A stretch of 64,000 bases of DNA, taken from Prolixibacter sp. SD074. GTDB lineage: Bacteria > Bacteroidota > Bacteroidia > Bacteroidales > Prolixibacteraceae. The stretch covers positions 1,913,001 through 1,977,000 of the forward strand of contig NZ_BLAW01000001.1 in assembly GCF_009617895.1 (NCBI RefSeq), written 5' to 3'. The position numbers were made by a program, and so were the translations under genes. Of the stretch, positions 7,896 through 14,973 are shown in pieces. Numbering within the stretch: the stretch's first letter is position 1; the number at the start of each line of letters is the position of its first letter. The notes beneath the pieces are model-generated. The model searched no databases. It worked only from the letters and a program-made list of their open reading frames with translations, and had not been told where the DNA came from.

Positions 7896-8579
7896 TTACA
7901 ATTCCAACCACTCTTCAATTTTCATCACCTCCACTTTTTGGTTGTGCATTGCCTTAAAATTAGCTTCACTGTCGAACCATCCGATGACTGCATCGCGATG
8001 CAGCTTTGTGGGCTTTATCGAAATGCAGCTCAGATAGCTGCTCCACGGGTATTCCAGGGGATGCGAACAGAATCCGTGGTGAACCGGATTGTTGTGTATG
8101 TACAAAATCACATGTTTCAGATAATTTTCGTTGTCAATCAGTTTGCGTTTAAACGGGCGTTCGAACAAGGCACCGCGGGTTTCGTTACGTCTATTCAAAT
8201 ATTTACCGTATGCGTTAAACAGATGCGAAAAATGTTTTACAGGCTCCGGACGTTTTAAATTATTAATGTCGACTCTTTCAGGTTCTCCGAACTCTGAAAG
8301 GTCAGTAGTCGTTTGAAACCTGACAGAGTCGTCAGACCTGTCAGAGTTTAATTTTTTGTAAAAACCAATCTTTTCTTTTTCTTTCACCCTTACCAACATA
8401 TGAAAATGATTCTTCATCAGCACCCAAGCATAGGTATCGGCTATTGGTTCAATGTACTTGTCATACAAATTCAGGAAGTACTCGTAGTTATTAGCTTCGC
8501 AAAACAAATTTCGCCCGCCAACCGCATGATTGTAGATGTGGTAAAACTGTCCGTATATTAAAGGCTCAAACTGTTGCAT
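7896..8579 (-). CDS. REP-associated tyrosine transposase (RAYT, Y1 HUH family)
   Basis: The 227-residue protein carries the HUH motif in NHFHMLV (His58 and His60) and the C-terminal YIHNNPVHHG block that holds the catalytic tyrosine of RAYT/IS200-like enzymes. RAYTs cut and join single-stranded DNA at REP hairpins. It lies between cas6 and cas8b in the same orientation, interrupting the Cas operon. About residues 77-100 are encoded by a REP-like palindrome inserted in frame (8290-8348), an extension not expected in the family. The gene remains open, so it may still be active. Confidence 0.88.
   Translation of the reverse strand: MQQFEPLIYGQFYHIYNHAVGGRNLFCEANNYEYFLNLYDKYIEPIADTYAWVLMKNHFHMLVRVKEKEKIGFYKKLNSDRSDDSVRFQTTTDLSEFGEPERVDINNLKRPEPVKHFSHLFNAYGKYLNRRNETRGALFERPFKRKLIDNENYLKHVILYIHNNPVHHGFCSHPLEYPWSSYLSCISIKPTKLHRDAVIGWFDSEANFKAMHNQKVEVMKIEEWLEL
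8290..8348. repeat. REP-like palindrome inside the RAYT coding sequence
   Basis: AACTCTGAAAGGTC (8290-8303) pairs with GACCTGTCAGAGTT (8335-8348) with one mismatch, and an inner CTGACAG (8320-8326) pairs with CTGTCAG (8338-8344). The same CTGACAG core forms the hairpins at 3997-4029 and 9906-9931. It is read through in frame by the transposase gene. Confidence 0.75.
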
Positions 8580-8928
8580 CGTTTTTGCTTTAATTCGCTT
8601 ATTCCCAATCCGGACAGGGTTTTATAATCAATATCGAAGACTTTCGTTTCAGGTCGTCGACAAAATTGATTCGTTCTCGTATCATACCTTAAAGATTTCG
8701 TTTCCAATTCTTTCCTGCAACCTCTTTCTGTACAATTGTAGTTCTTCATTCATCGTCTTTTATTCAATGGTAAACTGTTCCAAATCATCGGTAAGACTCC
8801 TTTTTCTTGAGCCAAGATTATGATTCGTAGAAATCATGCTTATGCAATTCGGTATTGGGTTACGATCCTTTCAGGAAGCTGTGGTTTCCCGGAAGGAAAT
8901 GCGATTGTTTCGGTATGTTTTCTAAACA
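8580..8928 (-). pseudogene. Relic region with duplicated cas8b start and small decayed frames
   Basis: No intact gene is seen here. On the minus strand, 8650-8692 repeats the cas8b opening (MIRERINFVDDL compared with MIRELINFVDDL, with near-identical DNA) and then diverges, ending at a stop near 8601. Immediately upstream a 23-codon frame (MNEELQLYRKRLQERIGNEI...) stops with TGA overlapping that ATG, and before it another frame ends in RSLTDDLEQFTIE. These look like ends of genes lost by deletion or recombination around the transposase. Confidence 0.65.
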
Positions 8929-8954
8929 CCGTCAGGGCCTCCGGCCACTGACGG
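8929..8954. repeat. REP-like hairpin 3' of cas6
   Basis: CCGTCAGGG and CCACTGACGG form a stem around a loop of CCTCCGG, ten bases beyond the cas6 stop. The arm sequences are identical to the hairpin at 9955-9980 while the loops differ, and both are followed by GGGTGGG, so these are two copies of one repeat family. A terminator role is possible but there is no U-run. Confidence 0.8.
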
Positions 8955-8964
8955 GGTGGGCAGA

Positions 8965-9738
8965 TTATACCGGGTCGACCCAGCCGAAGCCGGTAGCATT
9001 CTTTTCGCCCATGCCGGCCGACAGGATCAGCCGGTGCAGGTGCGGCGGGGCCGTCAGTTCGAAATCGTATTTGAACCCGCGCACCTTGCTTTCGCTGGCC
9101 GAATAGGGTTTGATGGTCACCAGTTTCGATTTGGGCGTTCCCTTCACGGTCAGCCGGAATGGGAATTCGCCGGGCAAAGGTTCGGCCCCGGGCACCGAAT
9201 GATATTTGTTTTCGAGATGTTGTTTCAGAAGGTTGCCATATTGTTTGTCATTAGGCGAAAGGTATTGCGCATATTTATCGCCCTCCTTCCAGGTACTAAT
9301 CACCACGGGCGATGTGGCCTGGTAACCAACGGTTTCAACGATGGCCGGTTCGGGCAGGCGTTCTACGCGCGACACGGTCAGATCGATTCCGTTAAAACGG
9401 TCGCCCAGGAAGAACTGTTGCTGATTAAACAAGCCGATGATGAACTTTTCGGCTGCCCCGTTCAAGTAAAAGGCTACTTTCAGGATAACGGTATCGCGGT
9501 GCAATTCAAACAGCGCCTTCTCTTTCCACACTTTCGGACGTCCGATATTCAAAGGCGAATAGCTAAACAGCTTGAAGCGTTGTTTCCCGGATCCGTATCC
9601 TTCGGCATGCAGAAATTCGGCAAATTCGCCGTCGGCACGCCCGAGCGCCTTATACATCCAGGCCCCGATGAAATACTGGTAGTCTATCGGCAACATCCGC
9701 TGCTTACCGGTACGATTGAATGTTAGTTGAAATCTCAT
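8965..9738 (-). CDS. cas6: Cas6 pre-crRNA endoribonuclease
   Basis: This 257-residue protein ends with the Cas6 glycine-rich loop, here SAGMGEKNATGFGWV, and starts with the typical first RAMP strand MRFQLTFN. It cuts the repeat RNA to make crRNAs. A histidine-rich stretch (HLHRLI) precedes the G-loop; the catalytic histidine cannot be assigned without an alignment. It is the promoter-proximal gene of the cas operon and is separated from cas8b by the RAYT insertion. Confidence 0.9.
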   Translation of the reverse strand: MRFQLTFNRTGKQRMLPIDYQYFIGAWMYKALGRADGEFAEFLHAEGYGSGKQRFKLFSYSPLNIGRPKVWKEKALFELHRDTVILKVAFYLNGAAEKFIIGLFNQQQFFLGDRFNGIDLTVSRVERLPEPAIVETVGYQATSPVVISTWKEGDKYAQYLSPNDKQYGNLLKQHLENKYHSVPGAEPLPGEFPFRLTVKGTPKSKLVTIKPYSASESKVRGFKYDFELTAPPHLHRLILSAGMGEKNATGFGWVDPV

Positions 9739-9905
9739 TTCGGTTTGACGTTAGTTAAAAAAATACAGGTAGGTAAAAAGGCAAAGTCTTTAACGGAATG
9801 AATTTATCAATAAAATGTGATTTTACAAAAAATAACGTCATCGCTTTTTTCATCATATCGTTGTCGTTCCGTATCATATGTCTTCATCTACCACTGTTTC
9901 CGACG

Positions 9906-9931
9906 CTGTCAGGTGCTTTGCACGCTGACAG
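9906..9931. repeat. REP-like hairpin upstream of cas6
   Basis: CTGTCAGGTGC (9906-9916), loop TTT, then GCAC, a bulged G and CTGACAG (9925-9931). The CTGTCAG/CTGACAG arms match those in the RAYT gene and the cas5-cas3 gap. It lies in the space between the cas6 start and the DUF5675 gene. Confidence 0.75.
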
Positions 9932-9954
9932 GCCTGCTTTCTATTCTTTAACCA

Positions 9955-9980
9955 CCGTCAGGGTTTACAACCACTGACGG
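9955..9980. repeat. REP-like hairpin 3' of the DUF5675 gene
   Basis: CCGTCAGGG and CCACTGACGG with loop TTTACAA, followed by GGGTGGG. It is the second copy of the element at 8929-8954 and, like it, lies just beyond a stop codon on the minus strand. Confidence 0.8.
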
Positions 9981-9991
9981 GGTGGGGCGAT

Positions 9992-10633
9992 TTACCCCAA
10001 ATACTTACCGCTCACCCATCCTTCGACGTGGATGCGGGACCAGCCGTCGCGTTGTTCGATGGTTTCGACACCCGTATTTTCGAACAAAACGCCCATCCGG
10101 TTACCGCCCGGCGTTGCGCGGAAGTTGAGCTGGTCGGCGACCACCAGTTGGCCCGCTTCTGCCGGTTCGGACTTTCCATTGATGTTATCCCGGTAGGTTA
10201 TCCATACGGCCTCGCCAAGTTCGAGCACATTGGCAATCATCGGGTAGATGCGTTGGTAAGCTTTCCGGCTCTCGCCAATGAAACCGTCGCGCCGGATGTT
10301 CACCTGCGAAGTATCGCCCACCAGCAGACAGCCGTCAGTATCTTCACCGGTATTACCAGTATGGACAAGAATGCCTTCGAATCCCGGCACACCCACGATG
10401 TGTAACATGCCTTTATGGAAACCGGGACCATACTTTTCGAGGTATTTAGCGTGTAGCCGCCCCTGGGTATATAATTTCACGCGGTAGCGCCCGGCCGGGA
10501 TACCGGTTTTACCGTTTACTTTGACCTCACGCGGCCGGTCTTCGAGGGTATAACAGGCAAAGGTGCCGTTAATGAGCAGCATCCCCAGCGTCGATTCGCC
10601 GGAAGTGCTGTACCGTATCACTTGCAGTTCCAT
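9992..10633 (-). CDS. DUF5675-type protein with C-terminal SH3-like domain
   Basis: The 213-residue protein begins MELQVIRYSTSGESTLGMLL and contains the TCYTLEDRPR-like block (here CYTLEDRPREVKVNGKTGIP), KGMLHIVGVPGFEGILVHTGN and TDGCLLVG, matching DUF5675, a family found in phages and phage-like loci. Residues from about 160 onward (VADQLNFRATPGG ... GWVSGKYLG) form a bacterial SH3 domain that commonly binds cell wall. A catalytic role in wall or peptide cleavage is plausible but not shown. It sits three bases after the holin-like gene, which suggests a two-gene lysis-type unit. Confidence 0.7.
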   Translation of the reverse strand: MELQVIRYSTSGESTLGMLLINGTFACYTLEDRPREVKVNGKTGIPAGRYRVKLYTQGRLHAKYLEKYGPGFHKGMLHIVGVPGFEGILVHTGNTGEDTDGCLLVGDTSQVNIRRDGFIGESRKAYQRIYPMIANVLELGEAVWITYRDNINGKSEPAEAGQLVVADQLNFRATPGGNRMGVLFENTGVETIEQRDGWSRIHVEGWVSGKYLG

Positions 10634-10636
10634 GGG

Positions 10637-11272
10637 CTATCCTTTGGCGTTCGTAAAAGGTTCAGTGATTGCAGGAACCGCAGGCGACTGCGTCCGGAAG
10701 CGCTGTTCCATCAGGTTGGTTTTGTCGGCGCTGCCTTTGCTGGAACCAAAGAAATACGAAAGTACCATGGTGAAGCCTGCCACCAAGGCGCCAAACAGCT
10801 GGTTAATGGCGCCGTTGGTCGAGAAGGTCTTCCCGTTGAACGAACCAATGACGGCCATCATGACCAATGTAAAAAAGCCGACTACCACAATAATAGCTAA
10901 TGCCAGGAAAAGCCAGTCGCGACGCCCGGTCGCATTGGTTACCTGGATTTCCCGCCGACGGGCATCCTGTACATCGCCGAGGTACGACTGTGTTTCTTCC
11001 AGCTCGAGGCGGGCCGATTGCAGCAACAGCTCCTGCAACTGCACTTTGTTGGTGGCTTCCAACTCTTTCAGTTTCACCAGCAGCCCGGGATGGTCGCTCA
11101 GTTGTTTTTCGATGGCTTCCGGGTCATCGTCGAGAATGCCGGTCGCTCCTTTTACGAGGTTAATAATCCGGTCGGATGCTCCGCCGGTAACAATGCTCCC
11201 TAACAGGGGAAGGCCTTTTTTGAGCAAGGTTTCGCCCAGCTTTTTCAGGCCGTTTTTCTTGTCTTTTTTCAT
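10637..11272 (-). CDS. Holin-like membrane protein
   Basis: This 211-residue protein has a charged, coiled-coil-like first half and two strong membrane segments (about residues 125-146, WLFLALAIIVVVGFFTLVMM, and 160-180), followed by SYFFGSSKGSADKT, which resembles the end of three-helix phage and GTA-type holins. Pairing with the DUF5675-SH3 gene three bases downstream supports a lysis or secretion role. No capsid, tail or integrase gene is near, so it is an orphan pair. The assignment is by resemblance and context. Confidence 0.6.
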   Translation of the reverse strand: MKKDKKNGLKKLGETLLKKGLPLLGSIVTGGASDRIINLVKGATGILDDDPEAIEKQLSDHPGLLVKLKELEATNKVQLQELLLQSARLELEETQSYLGDVQDARRREIQVTNATGRRDWLFLALAIIVVVGFFTLVMMAVIGSFNGKTFSTNGAINQLFGALVAGFTMVLSYFFGSSKGSADKTNLMEQRFRTQSPAVPAITEPFTNAKG

Positions 11273-11978
11273 TATGTATAGGATTTTACAGGGTAAATGA
11301 TTGAGCGGTTTAGTCTCTCCTGCTCAGGACGAGCCAGGTATTTTCCGTTGTAGCATGATAACATACAGAAGTCAGGTGTCCGAGGAAAATGGCTTTCCTG
11401 TCGGGTCAATCGGTTGTTCATCGGTTGTTTCATCAGTCTCGGTTTAAGGTTATAGTTATCCGTTTCATTCTGGAACCACCTGTCGGTTCCAGTTGTTTTC
11501 TTTCCCCCTATAAACTGATATTATCGTTTTCTGCCTGGTGCCAGCCGATTGGTCAACCGGTTTTACCAAAAACTTAGCCTAACTTAATCATCATATAGTT
11601 AAGAATCAATTTAAACAAGAATCAATCTGTTGATTAACCGGTGTCCATTCATAAAAGCACGGATCATAATGCCGGCCAACATTTCTGTTACAACTGAATT
11701 TATGAAAATGCTTTATTAAACCCCTGCGGCCCTTGCCAATCTTTTGTTTCTTTATAAAATCCTTATACCTGCAATATGAAATTTTATATACCGCTTATGA
11801 AATCCTTAACATCTTTGTTGTATACTAAAAATAATTTTCCTGACATTTGCTGATACCCTGTTTACGATTTCTGTGGCAGTGGTTTTTTATTTGTATTATA
11901 AAAACCGTTAAATTGATCGTCAAATATCGCGGGAGGAACAAGTAACGTTACACCCAGGTCGTTTTTTCTTTTATATCC
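11273..11978. other. Intergenic region, 706 bp
   Basis: This AT-rich gap separates the minus-strand holin-like gene from trkH on the plus strand. I see no convincing gene; short frames such as 11389-11577 lack family features. It should hold divergent promoters, but no clear TAnnTTTG element could be placed. Confidence 0.5.
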
Positions 11979-13544
11979 ATGAAATATAATACACTACCCA
12001 TTGTCCTGAAACAGGTAGGAAGCCTGTTAATTTTACTCAGCATTGTTGTTGCGGTGCCCGGCATTGTATCGCTGTTGTACCATGAATGGTACGAAGCTGC
12101 CGGTTTTTTTATTTCATTCCTTGTCATTCTTCTCATAGGGATTGCATTAAATCAAACATTTAAAAAAGCTGGGGACATCCAGTATAATCATGCCATGGTG
12201 GTTGCCGCTTCCGGTTGGCTGGCCATTACAGTAATGGGGGCCATTCCGTTCTGGGCCATTGCGCACATCATGCCGGCAGACATCATGAAAGGGCTTATTC
12301 CGGCAAATGCCGGTTATCATCTGTCCAGCCTGGAGTATTTCAAAAACCCGCTTCACTGTTTTTTCGAAAGTATGAGCGCATACACGACCACTGGTCTTTC
12401 AATGGCGGTGCATGTATCTTCGGTGGGGAAAGGCATTTTGTTCTACCGCTCACTGGCCCAATGGGTAGGTGGGGCCGGCTTCATCGTGATGGTGTTAGCT
12501 GTGTTTCGACAAAAAACGGGACGTGGGGCTTTGCTGTTGTACAGTTCCGAATCGACGGGAGAAAGATTAAAACCCAAGGTTATCGAGACGGCCAGGGTCA
12601 TTTGGAAAATCTACCTTTCCCTCACCCTGTTCACCATTGTGTTCCTTATTGCGGGGACATTATTTGCCCTGCCGGGTTATCCGCTGACGGATACTATTTT
12701 TGACGCCATTAGCAATGCGATGACCGGTCTTTCTACGGGTGGGTTCAGCACCCTTGATGATAGCATTTCCGGTTACCATTCGACCGTAATGGAAGGGCTT
12801 TTGCTTCTTCCCATGATACTGGGATCACTTTCCATTCCTTTTTATTATAAGGTGTGGACATCGAAAAAAATAAGTGAAGTATGGAAAGACGCCCAAACCA
12901 GGGCGCTCATTTTGTCTTTCTTTTTCGGAAGTATCATTCTGTCTTTGCTACTGCTGAATAACAATATTGTTAAAGAACCATTCCGGAAAGGTATTTTCCA
13001 ATTTGTCAGCGCTATTTCAACAACAGGCTGGCAGACCGCCGATATAAGCAGTTGGAACTGGAGTTCCATCATATACGTAGTGGTTGCAGCTATGTTTATT
13101 GGTGGCGCTGCCGGGGCCACCGTAGGCGGAATTAAAATCATCCGGGGATTGACCATTGCCAAAGGGGTGATCTGGGAACTTAACAAAGTTTTTTTATCGG
13201 AAAATACAATTAGGAGAATACAATTAAATGGCCGTTCGCTTACACCTGACGAAATGAATGAAGAATTTTCCAAAGCCGTAACCATAGCCATCCTCTTTTT
13301 TCTTTTTATTTTCATTTCCTCCCTGGTAACTTATGCATACATGGGAAATGAATTTAGTTATTTCGATTCCCTGTTTGAATCTACGTCGGCCCAATGTACC
13401 GTAGGCTTATCGACTGGTATCACCTCTCCTTCCATGCCGCCGGTACTCGAAGTTTTTTATATCATCCAGATGTGGGCAGGCAGGTTGGAAGTCATCCCGG
13501 TACTGGCCTTTTTCAGGGCTCTCTTTTTTGGTGTGAAACCATAA
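11979..13544 (+). CDS. trkH: TrkH-type potassium uptake channel
   Basis: The 521-residue polytopic protein carries four pore-loop filters typical of TrkH/KtrB: TTTGLS, STGGFS, STTGWQ and the divergent fourth, CTVGLSTG. It forms the membrane channel of a K+ uptake system, normally gated by a cytoplasmic TrkA protein. No trkA is visible in the window, although the APC protein at 14974 carries a TrkA-C-like domain. Length and all four repeats look complete. Confidence 0.9.
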   Translation: MKYNTLPIVLKQVGSLLILLSIVVAVPGIVSLLYHEWYEAAGFFISFLVILLIGIALNQTFKKAGDIQYNHAMVVAASGWLAITVMGAIPFWAIAHIMPADIMKGLIPANAGYHLSSLEYFKNPLHCFFESMSAYTTTGLSMAVHVSSVGKGILFYRSLAQWVGGAGFIVMVLAVFRQKTGRGALLLYSSESTGERLKPKVIETARVIWKIYLSLTLFTIVFLIAGTLFALPGYPLTDTIFDAISNAMTGLSTGGFSTLDDSISGYHSTVMEGLLLLPMILGSLSIPFYYKVWTSKKISEVWKDAQTRALILSFFFGSIILSLLLLNNNIVKEPFRKGIFQFVSAISTTGWQTADISSWNWSSIIYVVVAAMFIGGAAGATVGGIKIIRGLTIAKGVIWELNKVFLSENTIRRIQLNGRSLTPDEMNEEFSKAVTIAILFFLFIFISSLVTYAYMGNEFSYFDSLFESTSAQCTVGLSTGITSPSMPPVLEVFYIIQMWAGRLEVIPVLAFFRALFFGVKP

Positions 13545-13586
13545 ACAACCAACTTTACAATCAACAACCTGGATACACGCATGTAA

Positions 13587-13796
13587 ATGAGACAGAAACA
13601 AGGCCGAAAAATGATGCAGTTGAGGAAGTGCTTAAAAATTACGAGAGTGGTACAAAATGCAAATGATGAACCCGTATTGGAATTCGGTAGCCTTTCTATT
13701 GATGTGGTTAATCATATTGTCCGTAAAGAAGGTGAAATTTTGAAACTAACGTCAACCGAAATGAATCCCATAGAAAATGCATATCGTTTCAAATAA
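13587..13796 (+). pseudogene. Fragment of an OmpR/KdpE-type response regulator
   Basis: Residues corresponding to EPVLEFGSLSIDVV and ILKLTSTEMN match the start of the winged-helix DNA-binding domain of KdpE-like regulators. The receiver domain is missing upstream and the frame ends before the recognition helix. A second potassium transporter fragment follows immediately, so this looks like a deletion junction between a regulator and a trkH gene. Confidence 0.65.
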
Positions 13797-14941
13797 ATAA
13801 TGCCATTTTTGAATCAGTCTCCGGCTTCACGACCACGGGGTCATCTATTCTGACCGATATAGAAGCGCTGCCCAAATCAATTTTATACTGGCGTAGCCTG
13901 ACACACTGGATAGGTGGCATCGGGGTAATCACGCTGGTCATTGTCGTGTTTCCTTCATTTAATATCGGAGGTTACCGCATCTTCACCCTGGAATCTTCAT
14001 TACAGCAAAAAACGCACCCCCACATCAAATCGGTTGGCATCCGCATTTTACTTATCTACCTGGGATTAACCGCTGCTGAAATTATATTCCTGATGCTGGG
14101 GAATATGAATTGGTTTGAAAGTATCTGCCATGCATACGGTACCGTGGCTACCGGAGGATTTTCTCCCAAAAACACCAGTATTGGCGGGTACCCCCCTACA
14201 TTCAGTATGTCGTGACCATATTCATGCTACTGTCGGGAACCAACTTCATTGTGCACTACTTTATTTTGACCGGACAGGGCAGGAAAGCAAAACAGAATGA
14301 AGAATTTTGGTTTTAACCTGTTCGTTATCTTCATCTCCGGTCTCCTTATTACCTCAATACTCTATCTGAAAACCAATAAAGGTTTGGAACATTCTTTCCG
14401 GGAAGCATTCTTCCAGGTGACATCCATTGTTACTTGTACGGGCTTTGCCACTACCGATTACCTGAAATGGCCGCATTATGCTTATTACTTTCTCTTTTTT
14501 CTCATGTTTGCCGGGGGAAGTGCCGGGTCAACGTCCGGAGGTATTAAAATGGTCCGTCACCTGGTAATGTTCAAAAATGTCCGTAGCATTTTTCAGGGGA
14601 TGAACAGTTTCCGGGCAGTCCATACGATACGGTTAAACAATCATACACTCCCGGAGAAACAGAACCGAACGATATTAGCCTTCATCGTTTTATACCTGTT
14701 ATTCTTTGTGATGTCGACTGTCGTTCTATTAGCTGCCGGTATTGATTTTCAATCCGCCGCCAGTGCGGTAGCAACAGCAATGGGAGGCATTGGTCCCGGG
14801 ATTGGCTCCGTTGGCCCGGCCAGTAACTTCAGCCATTTCTCCGGATTTGCCAAGCTTTTTCTCTCCTTCGACATGATATCCGGCCGGCTTGAACTGCTAA
14901 CCGTCCTGGCGCTTTTTTCACCGGCATTTTGGAAAAGATGA
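13793..14941 (+). pseudogene. Second trkH-like gene, 5'-truncated and frameshifted
   Basis: The frame starts inside the first pore repeat (NAIFESVSGFTTTGSS), so roughly the first hundred residues are absent. It continues through VATGGFS to a stop at 14215 caused by a shift at a run of six C (14191-14196), is readable in another frame (YIQYVVTIFMLLSGTNF) to about 14310, and then returns to the first frame for the remaining 214 residues, with CTGFATTDYL and GGIGPGIGSVGP. The two shifts compensate each other. The 5' truncation is firm; the shifts could be sequencing errors at homopolymers. Confidence 0.8.
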
Positions 14942-14973
14942 GAAAATATTATTAACTAGCATTAAAAACGGGA

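Noticed and set aside
8956-9726. 256-codon plus-strand frame opposite cas6
   Set aside because: It covers cas6 in antisense; only the minus frame shows the Cas6 glycine-rich loop and RAMP strand.
10563-11300. 245-codon plus-strand frame opposite the holin-like gene
   Set aside because: Serine/arginine-rich antisense shadow with no family features; the minus frame has clear membrane helices and couples to its neighbour.
11389-11577. Possible small gene upstream of trkH
   Set aside because: 62 codons of low-complexity composition with no ribosome site, no context partner and no recognisable family.
13797-14941. Second functional trkH
   Set aside because: The N-terminal part is missing and two frame changes are present; even if the shifts are sequencing errors, the gene lacks its start.
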